Source: Eriocheir sinensis
Lineage: Eukaryota > Arthropoda > Malacostraca > Decapoda > Varunidae
Direction: 5' to 3'
Assembly: GCF_024679095.1 (NCBI RefSeq)
Contig: NC_066513.1
Coordinates: 3,698,023-3,762,022, forward strand
DNA length: 64,000 nucleotides
Shown here: piece by piece, positions 1 to 15,621 of the stretch
How the letters are laid out: each line of letters starts with the position of its first letter
Position numbering within the stretch: position 1 is the first letter of the stretch
The notes under the pieces: model-generated
What the model was told of the DNA's origin: nothing
The model's database searches: none
The model's input: the letters and a program-made list of their open reading frames with translations, nothing else
Translations under genes and position numbers: made by a program

Positions 1-3470
<3,470 letters not shown>

Positions 3471-3707
3471 ACACCGCACCCAATCCCACCACTTTACACA
3501 TGACATCCAGCCACACCCCACATCACATCCAGCTACACCACACCACAGCACATCATACCCAGTCACACCATACATACTACAACAAGCCACACCATGTCAA
3601 GCATCACACCCAACCACACCATACAAAGCCACACTACATCCCAGTCCCCACACAAAATAACACACCATTCTTAACCACATCATACCACACCATATACAGC
3701 CACACTA
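3471..3707. repeat. ACACC-rich degenerate minisatellite, left part
   Basis: CACACC-rich short units with CAGCCACAC motifs, the same sequence type as 6916-10300. The block is interrupted by copy B at 3708-6915. The last bases before the element are CAGCCACACTA and the first after it are TATACACCAC, which together make the standard repeat unit. Confidence 0.85.
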
Positions 3708-3953
3708 CAGTACCCTCTCGAGTTTCGCGCTTGTTTCATTCCGAAGGTATGGTGCTAAACTCGAGGATCGCGAAACTCGAGGTATTGAAATCCATGTAAA
3801 AGCGCTTATTGGTTCCGACCCGTGTAAAATAATGACTTTTTCCGACTTTACTCCCTTGTTATCACAATTTTTTCGACTTTACTCCCTTGTTATCTCAAAA
3901 TACGTACCTTGTTAATAAGCAGAAAATGGGAAGAAAGAATAGTTCGTTTTTAA

Positions 3954-4800
3954 CCTGTAAAGGCCGACGATAACCCCCCCCCCCCCCCCAGCCGCATTAA
4001 TCGTCTTAAAATCAACTCTTGCAGAATGACCTGGAAGCAATTTTAGCTGTTAGTATACATATAAATACATCAGCATGTGAAATATTTTTGCTTAGCTCCC
4101 CCTGGTTGCTTCAGAATAATCGCCGGTAGTTAGAGATTGTGTTGGCGCGTGCAACCCTCAATCTGAGCTGGGCTGGACTGCTGAGGTGCCAGACTCGGTC
4201 CGTTGCAATTTTAGCTGTTAGTATACATATAAATACATCAGCGTGTGAAATATTTTTGCTTAGCTCCCCCTGGTTGCTTCAGAATAATCGCCGGTAGTTG
4301 GAGATTGTGGTGGCGCGTGCAACCCTCCGAGCTGGGCTGGACTGCTGAGGTGTCAGACTCGGTTCACTGTGCGCCCAGGGCCTTTTCCCGGTCTATTATG
4401 GGCCTGTTTGTTTGTTTTTGAACCCTCTGTGACAGTGGGGCAGTCACAGTGTGATTTTTTTCAGGCGTAGGAGGACAGGCCGCCTGCATTTGACCCCCGC
4501 ATAACTGGCCCACGTGCATCATCTCCCGACATCATTGCAGCCTTTTTGGTCCCCCTTGGACGTTTAGGGGAACGTGCAGAAGCAGCTGCCGGGGTCGGTT
4601 TATGGGACAGAGGTAGGGTGTGTGGGGGAGGTGGTGATGGTCCGGGGCGAGAGTGTAGACATAAGCCTACTCCTCAAGCCAAATTAGCAGCGTTACCAAT
4701 GATAGCACAGTTTTGATACGCGCGTAAAGTAGCTGTCCCATAAGGGACCTGTCGGCCTGCAGTGACGCAGTCCCATATGGGACCTATCGGCCTTTACGGG
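3954..4800. mobile_element. TTAA-target element (piggyBac-like MITE) in copy B
   Basis: Begins CCTGTAAAGGCCGA after TTAA (3950-3953) and ends TCGGCCTTTACGGG before TCAA (a mutated TTAA), giving 14-bp imperfect inverted ends. TTAA target use is the hallmark of piggyBac elements. Copy A lacks this block at the equivalent place, and copy C has an uninterrupted TTTTAAAGCC there. It carries a poly-C tract (3976-3989) and a tandem duplication (4037-4372). No coding frame seen. Confidence 0.7.
4037..4372. repeat. Tandem duplication of ~168 bp
   Basis: The block starting GCAATTTTAGCTGTTAGTAT at 4037 is repeated from 4205 with few differences, including the CCCTGGTTGCTTCAGAATAA segment. It lies inside the TTAA element. 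Confidence 0.9.
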
Positions 4801-5356
4801 TCAAGACGCAGTTGAAGGCGGCTGCCTTACAATTGGCTGGCAGTTCTGAATACACGCTTGTGATCCACGTGGTGTCATCTGCTAAAGTAAGGGCGGTCGC
4901 TCGCAGTCACCCGTGGCCTGTGGGACAGTTGGACAAACCTTTATTTTTCTGGTTGTTTTCTGTGTGTTATGAAATAATCTGCTAACTCTTTCTGTTAAAA
5001 ATCATGAAATCACTGATATCATGATTGACTTTTCAATGCCTATTGAACGTAAACTGCTGCCGCTGCCGCAAAATAGCTCGCAGAGAGGTTCAACTTGTTT
5101 ACTGTTTCCATATTTCCCTCACCGCACACAAAAATCACAAGCAGACAAACTAGAACAAAACCAGGCAAATTAATACTTTTAATGCTGTGTATTCTCACAG
5201 CATGCATGCATGGTGGACAGCAGAATGACTAATTTCATCGGGGAAATATTTCACGGCCAGTGTAGTGGACCTTCTTCTTCTTCTTTTGACCTGTAACGCT
5301 GTTTCGCTTCTTAGGTCCTCCTTCTCCACACTTTTATACTTCACAACATGCACTTA

Positions 5357-5615
5357 GGGCTGCTTTCACAGTCATTTTGTTAGTTTTGATCGTTACCAAT
5401 GGCAGCGGTCGCCGCTATGGTATATCCACGTGAAACTGGCCGATTGGGCAGTGGCGGCTGCGGGGTTAGCCTAGCCCCGCACTTACCACACACTCTCAAC
5501 ATCTCTTGCTTCGTCTGCAGCCGCCACTACCCCATTGGCCAGTTTCACGTGAAATACTAAGCGGCGATCGCCGCCATTGATAATGATCAAAACAAAGTGA
5601 CTGTGAAAGCGGCCC
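5357..5615. mobile_element. PIF/Harbinger-type MITE inside copy B
   Basis: Same family and same relative position as 1968-2209, with TTA on each side, GGGCTGCTTTCACAGTC termini and an internal inverted arrangement (TAGCCTAGCCCCGC at the centre). It is slightly longer than the copy A version, which lacks a short segment near the right arm. Confidence 0.85.
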
Positions 5616-6125
5616 TTAGTTACTTAACAGTGCGCACTTATACACTTCACCCTAAACTTAGGTGTTTTTCTGTCCTTTTTTTCCCCTGATTTTGCTTTTC
5701 TATGCCCTTTTGCAATTTTTCGCTATTACTTTTCACCGTCGCTGCCATGCATTACAGGTCAAAAGAAGAAGAAGAAAAGGAAAACAACACCGGGAGATGT
5801 ACAATTTTCATAGACTTGATAAAAAGATTTTTGGACTGTGGTTCCCCAGCACGGGGTGTTCTCTTATCTTGTCAATCAAGTAGTAAACAAAGCAGCTCTG
5901 CCAGTCCATTTTACGAGTCTCTTGGTGGGCCATCTTCCACTGCTCCTCACTCCTCAGCCACTGCCATCATTTGTTTGTTTACATGCAGCCGTTCAGTACC
6001 CACGTATCCACACTCGTACTCACAACCGTTTTCCATTCATAAGGACAACCAACAACTCGCTCCCGGTTGGGCATATGGGTAACCGCGGTTGCCCATAGCC
6101 CCAATGGTTGGACACCGCCTTTTAA

Positions 6126-6736
6126 CCCTTTCATTGCTAAACGGTCACAGCGAGCGTTAGGCGTATTTGTTGGTGGTGCTAAACGCTCGCTGCGAGCTCC
6201 ACCCACACTCAAATCTCCCGCGTATGAGACTGTTCCAACACTAATTCTCACAACACAGGATTGCCAATTGAGTGGGTTCTTCACTAAATTTGGTGGAAAA
6301 TCATATCAGCCCAGCGCGGCAAATCTACAGACGAGTAACTGGTGGATGTTCTTGCCCAATATAGCAGCATTTTTTCATAGCTTCACCTATCACCTGACTG
6401 ATTCTTTGACCAAATAGTTGTAAATATTGCAGTTGGCAATACTCCCTTGCCAGAATCTGAAGGAAAGATGTCCACAGTTCCCTCAATATGGCTGATCATC
6501 CCGCACGCACTGACGTAAGTGTTAAAATTCAACTCTCCCTGAATGTGCATGTACGTTCGCAAGAGAGGCATACATAACCGACTCCTATAGATCTGGACCT
6601 CCTCTTTCCAATGTTGTTTTTGGTTTGTAGCTGTGATGAATAGTTTTTGAGATACAGAGGTTAAAAGAGACCCCCCATTGGGCTGCCCGACTGCGCCTGA
6701 GGGGATAGTTGCGCCCGCACCGCGCGCAAGGAATGG
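6126..6736. mobile_element. TTAA-target MITE (CCCTTTC family) in copy B
   Basis: Left TTAA (6122-6125) is followed by CCCTTTCATTGCTAAACG. The right end is CAAGGAATGGGG followed by TTAT (a mutated TTAA). Copy A has the empty site, CCTTTTAAGGCAGC at 2717-2730. Family members lie at about 33420-33991 and 59067-59897. A minus-strand open frame of 134 codons (6787-6383) overlaps it, but no known domain is recognised. Confidence 0.85.
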
Positions 6737-6915
6737 GGTTATGGCAGCATGCATGATGCCGACGGTAGGTAGACGTGACCCGTACATGTCAAATCAGCGC
6801 AAAACTCATGGTGGTAATGCGCGAAAGTCGAAAGTCGTGATGGTAAGAATTTAGGACTAAGCGCTAAACTCGAGGATCGCGAAACTAGGATAGCACAAAA
6901 CTCGAGAGGGTACTG

Positions 6916-9900
6916 TATACACCACACCACACCCAGCCACACTACACCATACCACACCCAGCCACACTGTACACCATACCACACCCAGCCACACTATACA
7001 CCACACCACACCCAGCCACACTATACACCATACCCAGCCACACTATACACCACATCACACCACACCCAGCCACACTATACACCACACCCAGCCACACTAT
7101 ACACCACATCACACCACACCCAGACACACTATACACCACATCACACCACACCACACTCAGCCACACTATACACCACATCACACCATGCCTAGCCACACTA
7201 TACACCACACCACACTCAGCCACACTATACACCACATCACACCATGCCTAGCCACACTATACACCACACCACACTCAGCCACACTATACACCACACCACA
7301 CCCAGCCACACTATACACCACACCACACCCAGCCACACTATAAACCACATCACACCATGCCTAGCCACACTACACCACATCACACCATGCCTAGCCACAC
7401 TATACACCACATCACACCATGCCTAGCCACACTATACACCACATCACACCACACCACACCCAGCCATACTATACACCACACCACACCACACCCAGCCACA
7501 CTATACACCACATCACACCACACCCAGCCACACTATACACCACATCACACCATGCCTAGCCACACTATACACCACACCACACCCAGCCACACTATACACC
7601 ACACCACACCACACCCAGCCACACTATACACCACACCACACCATGCCTAGCCACACTATACACCACACCCAGCCACACAATACACCACACCACACCACAC
7701 CCAGCCACACAATACACCACACCCAGCCACACTATACACCACATCACACCATGCCTAGCCACACTATACACCACACCACACCCAGCCACACTATACACCA
7801 TATCACACCACACCCAGCCACACTATACACCACATCACACCATGCCTAGCCACACTATACACCACACCACACCCAGCCACACTATACACTACATCACACT
7901 ACACACACCACACCACACCCAATACACTATGCACCACACCACACCCAGCCACACTATTCACCACACCACACCTAGCCACATTATACACCTCTTCACACCA
8001 CACCACACCCAGCCACACTATACACCACACCACACCATGCCTAGCCACACTATACACCACACCACACCCAGCCACACTATACACTACATCACACTACACC
8101 CAGCCACACTATACACCACACCACACCACACCCAGCCACACTATACACCACACCACACCCAGCCACACTATACACCACATCACACCATGCCAAGCCACAC
8201 TATACACCACACCACACCTAGCCACATTATACACCACATCACACCACACCACACCCAGCCACACTATACACCACACCACACCCAGCCATACTATACACCA
8301 CATCACACACCACACCCAGCACACACCCAGCCATACTATACCACATCACACCACACCATACACTATACACCACCACACCACACTATACACACTATACACC
8401 ACACCACACCCACATACACACCACACCACAGCACACCACATCACACCACACCCAGCCACACCATACACCACACCACACCCAGCCACACTATACACCACAC
8501 CACACCCAGCCACACTATACACCACATCACACCACACTACACCCAGCCACACTATACACCACATCACACCATGCCTAGCCACACTATACACCACACCCAG
8601 CCACAATATACACTACATCTCACCACACCACAGCCAGCCACACTATACACTACATCTCACCACACCATACCCAGCCACACTATACACCACATCACACCAC
8701 TGTACACCACACCACACCACACCCAACCACACTATACACCACACCCAGCCACACTATACACCACATCACACCACGCCCAGCCACACTATACACCACATCA
8801 CACCATGCCTAGCCACACTATACACCACACCACACCCAGCCACACTATACACCACATCACACCACAACCAGCCACACTATACACCACATCACACCACACC
8901 ACACCCAGCCACACTATACACCACATCACACCACACCCAGCCACACTATACACCACACCACACCCAGCCACACTATACACCACACCACACCCAGCCACAC
9001 TATACACCACATCACACCACACCACACCCAGCCACACTATACACCACATCACACCACACCCAGCCACACTATACACTACACCACACCACACCCAGCCACA
9101 TACCACCACACCCACACTATGCACCACACCACACCCACACTATACACCACACCACACCCAGCCACACTATGCACCACACCACACCACACCCAGCCACTAT
9201 ACACCACATCACACCATGCCTAAACACATTATACACCACACCACACCCAGCCACACTATGCACCACACCACACCCAGCCACACTATACACCACATCACAC
9301 CATGCCTAAACACATTATACACCACACCACACCCAGCCACACTATGCACCACACCACACCCAGCCACACTATGCACCACACCACACCCAGCCACACTATA
9401 CACCACACCACACCCAGCCACACTATACACCACATCACACCATGCCTAAACACACTATACATCACACCACACCCAGCCACACTATACACCACACCACACT
9501 CAGCCACACTATACACCACACCCAGCCACACTATGCACCACACCACACCCAGCCACACTATGCACCACACCACACCCAGCCACACTATACACCACACCAC
9601 ACCCAGCCACACTATACACCACATCACACCATGCCTAAACACACTATACACCACACCACACCCAGCCACACTATACACCACATCACACCATGCCTAAACA
9701 CACTATACACCACACCACACCCAGCCACACTATACACCACATCACCACACCCAGCCACACCACACCATGCCTAGCCACACCACTCCACACATCATACCCA
9801 GCAACCCCAAACCACATGTCACATTCAGACACATGACATGCAGCCACGCCAACCCACACATCACATCCAGCCACACCATATCACATCACTGTCACATCAC

Positions 9901-10300
9901 AATATATCTCACCCAGCCTCACTACATCACATATCACACCAAGCAATGCCACACTCAGTCACACCATACATCAGGCCCAGCCACACCACACCATACATCA
10001 CACCCAGCCACACTACACATCACACCCAGCCACACCACACATCATACTCACTCACAACATGCCTTACACCACACCCACTCACAACATTTCTCACACCAGA
10101 ACCGGCCACACCTCACCTCACATCCAGCAGCACTATCTCACACATCATATCCAGTCGCACCTCATCACACATCATACCTAGCCGCACCACACCTAGCCAC
10201 ACTACACACCATAGCACCCATCCACACCACACCACACACCACCCAGCCACAGCATACAACACCCACGTCGTGCCACACTGCACTACATTAGCTACACTCG
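6916..10300. repeat. ACACC-rich minisatellite, ~20-50 bp units, about 3.4 kb
   Basis: Built from CAGCCACACTATACACCACA followed by variable CACACC, TCACACC and ATGCCTAG inserts. Higher-order versions recur (ATGCCTAGCCACACTATACA, ATGCCTAAACACACTATACA). After about 9780 the units decay. Long open frames run through on both strands (one of 535 codons at 7842-9449), purely because the strand is stop-poor. They encode His/Thr/Pro or Val/Cys/Gly repeats and are not supported as genes. Confidence 0.95.
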
Positions 10301-10879
10301 GTCTGTTCACAGTGCACTATGAGTCACACTACGACTACAGATTCAGCCTGACTTTATTTATTTATTTTTTTTTTTTTTAGCATGAGTAGGATATCCAGAT
10401 TTTATAAAGGACAGGCTGCCCTTAGAAGGACAGACCTGGCAACCCCATGCTGAGCTCTTAGCAGCCAAGCACAGATTCAGTGCTGAGATGAGAGTGGAGG
10501 TGCACACGAGTATATTACAGGAATCAGACTCACCTGGTACGGCACATGTTGTCTTTTGTGACATCGTCTAGTAACTAATTTCATAAACATATAGATTAAT
10601 AATCTACATTTCCACTAAAAACAATATTAAATGATTTTTTTTAAATGTCTTCTCATAAGACCTCCCACAAATTGTGCCTCACAAATTTGCATAAATTTCC
10701 CATAAAAAGGCAACACAGTTCTAGCAGTGCATCCAAGTACTTTATACAAGAATTGATTATATAAAGGCGTCGGAGTTGGAGATATTTTTACCGACTCCGG
10801 CCAAAAGTAGCTGATTCCAGCGACTCTTGATTGTGACTCCACAGCCTTGGTGCATGGTCATGGTGCCTCAACCGTCTGC
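10301..10879. other. Unassigned stretch
   Basis: No gene recognised. It has a T run at about 10360-10378 and a GGCGTCGGAGTTGG...GACTCCACAGCC block at 10766-10850 resembling 3320-3410, possibly hAT debris. Confidence 0.4.
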
Positions 10880-11540
10880 CAGAGGTGGGCGTGGTACTGA
10901 AAAATCAGTAGTGCGGTCCCATTTTTTTTTCTTTCCCAGCGCGGTACGCGGTGTGCGGTATTGCGGTAGCGGTAGTCGCTAGTCAGTATAAAAAAAATAC
11001 TTAAGTGCCTATCCTGGCTATCCATTGACTAACTAATAACTTGTGAGATACAAAAAAAAATTAAGGAGGACTGGGGGAGGGAGAGAAGGAGGTAAGGGAG
11101 TAGAGGACGGGTAGGGGAGGAGGGGAAGGGAAGGGAATGCAACTTTCCGAGGAAGGAGGGAGGGGACAGGAGGGAGGAGAAGATCAGCGTCATGTGAGAG
11201 AGGAGGAAGTGGGGGGTGGGAAGGAAGGAAGGAAGGAAGGGTGGTGCGGCAGCTGCAGTAGCCAGGGAGGAATGATAGGGAGGATATGGGGGAGAGAAGG
11301 AGAAGGGGAGGAGGGTAGGAAGGGGAGGAATTCTCCAGCATTTGAGCGAAAACGAAAAATTACTAATATAGGAAAGTCATGATGGGAACAGTGAAACATT
11401 ATTCAAACTGTCCAACATATTAAGAAAACACATCAACTGCAACTGGTAATAGCGAGACCTCGACCGTGGGAAAGCTCCAAGCACTGGCGTCTCAGGCCTC
11501 AGCAAAGAAACCACGTGGAAATTTCAATGAGGAGATAATT

Positions 11541-11568
11541 ATAATAATAATAATAATAATAATGATAA

Positions 11569-11604
<36 letters not shown>

Positions 11605-11631
11605 ATCAAACAACATTGATCTTGGCTACAT

Positions 11632-11693
<62 letters not shown>
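11541..11693. repeat. (AAT)n/(TTA)n and (GA)n microsatellites
   Basis: AAT and ATT triplets face each other at 11541-11602 (potential hairpin), followed by an uninterrupted GA array at 11633-11692. Both are inside the hAT-type element. Confidence 0.95.
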
Positions 11694-11697
<4 letters not shown>

Positions 11698-12013
11698 TAA
11701 AATAGGGAAGTTACAATGAAGTTAAAAATCAGATATGGTATGTACTATGGTCTATGTTATGCATCAAAGAAAAATTTGTACAGGACATGAGATTGAGCGG
11801 CGATCATGTTAGTGCTTGCTTGTACTGTTGTACACTGCCATGTACAGTCATCATCAGAGGCAGTCATGGCGCGCCGCCTTGGGTTGAGTGACGAACAGAT
11901 TTACTCCGAGTTATTTATTTAGTATTTAATTTTGAACAATAACTGAAAAGTCAGAATGATTGAATCACTGACTCTGATGACTGAGACCGATCGATTGATT
12001 GAGTCCGATTCAC

Positions 12014-12049
<36 letters not shown>

Positions 12050-12068
12050 TGAGCACGCCGCACTGCAA

Positions 12069-13255
12069 GGCCCGTACCAAGAGTCACGTAGGTTTAGCGA
12101 CGAAGATCGAAGGGAAGGATGGTGCGTACCTATAGTCACTAGCATTTTTGGAACGAAGGTCTGTGGGAGAGACGAAGGGAAGGCAAGGTCAGGTTGTTTT
12201 AACTGAACCGCAACTATTTGCCACGCCAAATTTGGAAAATATACATATTTTTCCTCGAAGGTATGAGGGAAGACACGGGGTCTTCCCTCATACTTTCGAG
12301 GAAAAATATGTATATTTTCCAAATTTGGCGTGACAAATAGTTGCGGTTGAGTTAAAACAACCTGAGAAAATATTTTTCCTAATTGGAAAGTCATATATTA
12401 TAGTTGCAGTGAATATGTTTGTCTTGTTTACAACAACAGCACATGCCTTCAAAGCACAGAGGAACCAGCCAGCAGGCGGGAACCTTCATGGCTCACATTC
12501 TCCAACGATCTATGTTTTTTTAAATTCTTTCTCATTTCAGTTAAGACATCTGGCTCTGAAAGTGCAAACAAAGGGTATCTTAATAATTTACTGCATGTAA
12601 ATAATGATTAATAATGAAAAAAAACATGAAATAATAAATAGTAACTGTTGAATGCGATGCTAGGCTATTTGAATATTAGGCTACCCTTGTTATTTATACA
12701 TGCAACATCAAAATTTCTTATGTATAGACACTTGCAGAGTTGTATGTCACTTTATATCCCTTAATGGATGAAATACGAGTATCTGAAAGGCTATAGATCG
12801 TTCAAGTATGATCAAACTATACTGTTTGATACACAAAGTTTTTTCTTCGTGTCCTTGTATGGTATATTATCGATGCAAATCTTCTGTTTGCAGTTCATAT
12901 ACAGTGGTTTGAGGATTTTTTGTATACACAAACATTCAAGTGATCTACACACAATCACAAACTCACAATGTGCAGGTGCCACATCTACGTTCATGAGTAG
13001 ACAGACGGAGTGAAACGGACAGTATTATGGCTGTAATAGCACCATGGAGGTATTATACCTCCATGAATAGCACTGTGTGTTTGTATGTGTGTGCATGCAT
13101 TAGATCTGGTAGGTGAAAAGAAGGTTGCAGTGTGTGTATGTGCATTTACCTTCCCGAGTGACTTGTGGTAAGGATTGAAGGCATGGTCTGAGGCCGTGTC
13201 TACATTGTTGAAGGGAAGGTACGCGGCTCGACCTTCACGACTCTTGGTACGGGCC
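12069..13255. mobile_element. Foldback element nested in the hAT element
   Basis: Left end GGCCCGTACCAAGAGTC and right end GACTCTTGGTACGGGCC are exact inverted copies (17 bp), flanked by CAA on both sides. A 3-bp duplication would suit the PIF/Harbinger group, although CAA is not the usual TWA. The class is therefore tentative. Confidence 0.5.
12189..12365. repeat. Long perfect-stem hairpin, ~85-bp arms
   Basis: TCAGGTTGTTTTAACT... is mirrored by ...GTTAAAACAACCTGA around a centre at about 12277 (GGGAAGAC-ACGG-GGTCTTCCC). Only a few mismatches are seen, so this is a recent or gene-conversion-maintained inverted repeat. Confidence 0.9.
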
Positions 13256-13651
13256 CAAATGTCTTTGATAGTTTTCTAAGTACTGCAAAAAGTACCGCAG
13301 GATTTATTAGTGTGGTCTGCGGTAGTGCGGTATTTTTTTTGTGGTGCGGTACTACCGCACTAAGTACTGCACTTGCCCACCTCTGCTGTCTGCCAGACTT
13401 CTGGTTCTTAGAGTACTCAATAGACTATTTATAAACATGTGTTATATAATGCCAGGTGATACTTTAGTTCTGTAATATAGATGCATTTTAGTGAACTTTA
13501 TTTCTTTGTCTAAAGTTACTAAAACCATGTATAGCAACTGCCCTTTGCTATTACTTCCATGGAGTATAATGGAATAGGTGGAGATGTCCTCACAGGTGTG
13601 ACAACTCAGCTCAGTGAAGCCAGCTGGCCGTGTGGCTGCTATGTCTGTGAC

Positions 13652-13795
13652 CAGGGGCGCCGATAAGGGGGAAAAAGAAGAAGGATTCTTGGGGCCCATG
13701 AATGAGAGGGGCCCAGAACAGGAACAGCATGTGTACGCCAGGGGGCCCTGCAAAGATTCTTTTCATGGGGCACAAAATCCCTAGTGGCACCCCTG
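13652..13795. mobile_element. Small hAT MITE, 144 bp
   Basis: Ends CAGGGGCGCC and GGCACCCCTG are imperfect inverted repeats. The flanking 8-mers TCTGTGAC (13644-13651 and 13796-13803) are identical, as for a hAT target-site duplication. The interior is GGGGCCC-rich and non-coding. Confidence 0.85.
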
Positions 13796-14111
13796 TCTGT
13801 GACTGACAAAACTAAGGCACAACCTTGTATAGATATATAAAACATTAGGGCACAACCATGTATAGAAATACAGACTATTATCATTTTCCCAAAGTTATTC
13901 ATAATATATATTGGAACCTTGGTTCTCGAACTTAATTAGGTCCTAGAAATTGTTCATACATTGATTTATTTGAAAACCAAAACTATTTTTTCCATAAGAA
14001 TTAATGTGAAATGGTGGATCAGTCCATTCCTGAGCCCCAGATGATTGCTTATAAATATACATAATGGTGATGCCTGTGTTGGGCTCATGAAGCCTCAGTG
14101 CAATATACAGT

Positions 14112-14112
14112 G

Positions 14113-14143
<31 letters not shown>

Positions 14144-14175
14144 AGCACGCACGCACGCATGCACGCACACTCACA

Positions 14176-14206
<31 letters not shown>

Positions 14207-14208
14207 CA
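14112..14208. repeat. (CA)n microsatellite with CGCA core
   Basis: Two CA arrays (about 14114-14139 and 14178-14206) flank a (GCACGCA)n segment. They are directly joined to LINE sequence on the right. Confidence 0.95.
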
Positions 14209-14430
14209 GGAGGTCAAGGTCAAGGATAGTTTGAACAAGCTGGATGTAAGAAAGGCGACTGGGCCGGATGGAGTATCAGGGTGGATCTTGAAAGAATGTA
14301 GCGAGCAGCTTGCAGAGAAACTGCACTCCATAATGAGTGCCTCCCTGACTGAAGGAAAGGTACCACAAGGTTGGAAGAGAGCAAACATAGTACTGATTTT
14401 TAAGGGAGGCAAGAAAGAGGACCCATTAAA
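14209..14430 (+). pseudogene. CR1-like LINE reverse transcriptase fragment (detached)
   Basis: Encodes the start of an RT domain (NKLDVRKATGPDGVSGWILK, then a QGWKRANIV... block). It is nearly identical to the segment at 16403-16518 and 16930-17010 of the LINE just downstream, but ends abruptly at GGACCCATTAAA and runs straight into endonuclease sequence. It is a second, truncated copy of the same family placed upstream of the larger one. Confidence 0.8.
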
Positions 14431-14482
14431 GAAGAAGTGGTTCATGGTGATGAGAGGAAGGAGAGAAAAAGTCTAACAGGAA

Positions 14483-15621
14483 AGGAGGAAGGATGGAAAG
14501 TGTCTTATACGAATATCAATGGAATAGTGTCATCATGGATAGAGTTTAACGACTATTTGAGAGACAGAGAACCTGATATTGTGGGGCTGACGGAAACTAA
14601 GTTATGTGATTCAGTTGAGGTGGTGGGGATTGGAGAAGGTGCATACAGTATATGGAGGAGACAGAAAGAGAAAACAGGGAGGAGGTGTGATGTTGATGGT
14701 AAGGAAAGGCACTAGGGTGGAAGAGGTGATTGAGGGTGAAGACTTGGCAGAGGTACTGAAAGTGAAAATTGTGGGTGCTGAAGGAAGAAGGAGGCAGTAT
14801 GTAGTAGGGTATGTGCCACCAAGAACCAATGCATGGAAGGCCCGAGAATATGAACAAATGATACAAGACATAGTGAATTGCCTGGATGGAATGTTGAGAG
14901 AGGGTGAGAGAATAATTTTAATGGGTGATTTTGATTGCAAGGAGGTAGAATGGGAGGATTGGCAGACGCAGGGAACAGAAGAGTCGTGGGGAGGAAGACT
15001 CCTGCAACTGGCAATGGAACATGTGCTGACTCAATGGATTAAAGAACATACTAGATTTGGGAAAGAAGGCGAGGCATCAAGACTTGACCTGGTTTTTAGC
15101 AAGGAACCGGAAGTAATAGAAAATATTAAAATAGATTGCCCAATAGCAAAGAGTGATCATGCGATTGTGGAATTTGAAGTAAAAGAAAAGAGAACGATTG
15201 ACCGAAAAGAGGATCACAAAATAGGGAGAGGTAACTACTCTAAGGCAGACTTTGTTAATATGAGAACTTTTTTTGAAAATGCAAATTGGAGTGGGCTGTA
15301 CAAAGCCAAAAGTACCCAAGACAAGTGGGAGGAGTTTTTAAAGCTGTACAAAGAAGCTGAGAATAGATATGTCCCTAAGGTAACCAAAAAGGATGTTGGT
15401 AAAAAGGAGTGGTTTAACAAAAGATGCGAGGCAGCTAGAAAGAGAAAGGAGGAGGCCTGGAAGGGATGGAGGAGACGAAGAAGAATCAACTCGTGGAACA
15501 ATTTCAAACAAGCAAGGAATGAATATACAAAGATTAGAAGAGAAGAAAAACAAAAATATGAAAAAGATATAATAGACAAGTGCAAAGACCAACCTAAATT
15601 ATTTTATAGACATGTGAACGG
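14483..15621 (+). pseudogene. LINE apurinic-type endonuclease domain
   Basis: Conceptual translation has the order of an exonuclease-endonuclease-phosphatase domain: a TNINGI start, a GLTETKL segment carrying the catalytic Glu, a GDFD motif (GDFN in most elements) and a final SDHAIVEF motif with the Asp-His pair. A frameshift lies near 14690 (the frame switches from the 14437 frame to the 14606 frame). After SDHA comes a basic linker rich in Lys/Arg and aromatic residues (WFNKRCEAARKRKEE) that leads to the RT in this family. The protein would nick target DNA in the nucleus to prime reverse transcription. The frame ends where a younger LINE was inserted. Confidence 0.85.

Larger units (their letters stand above)
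3708..6915. mobile_element. Non-autonomous TA-target DNA transposon, copy B (pogo/Tigger-like)
   Basis: Terminal inverted repeats CAGTACCCTCTCGAGTTTCG and its complement are flanked by TA on both sides (3706-3707 and 6916-6917). It is 3.2 kb, against 2.3 kb for copy A. The extra length is explained mainly by two TTAA insertions, at 3954-4800 and 6126-6736. The Harbinger MITE at 5357-5615 is shared with copy A. No transposase frame is visible. It lies inside the ACACC minisatellite. Confidence 0.85.
10880..13385. mobile_element. hAT-type non-autonomous element, 2.5 kb
   Basis: Ends are CAGAGGTGGGC at the left and GCCCACCTCTG at the right, followed inward by related GCGGTA/TACCGC-rich blocks. 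Flanking 8-bp sequences are CCGTCTGC (10872-10879) and CTGTCTGC (13386-13393), a 7/8 match, as expected for a hAT target duplication. It contains GA-rich sequence, microsatellites, a 30-base A run (12017-12046) and the nested foldback at 12069-13255. No transposase frame is evident. Confidence 0.75.

Noticed and set aside
7842..9449. 535-codon open frame (and shorter ones on both strands) in the ACACC array
   Set aside because: Encodes only a His/Thr/Pro-rich repeat because the repeat unit has few stop-like triplets. No domain, no splice or promoter context.
6916..9780. CRISPR-like array
   Set aside because: Units are contiguous and variable in length, with no unique spacers of constant size and no cas genes. 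The window is eukaryotic.
11033..11399. Open frames of 69-102 codons in GA/CT-rich sequence
   Set aside because: Low-complexity purine tract. Frames are open on both strands at once and have no motif.
14597..15592. Several minus-strand frames opposite the LINE endonuclease
   Set aside because: Shadow frames of the plus-strand coding sequence, which carries the recognisable motifs.
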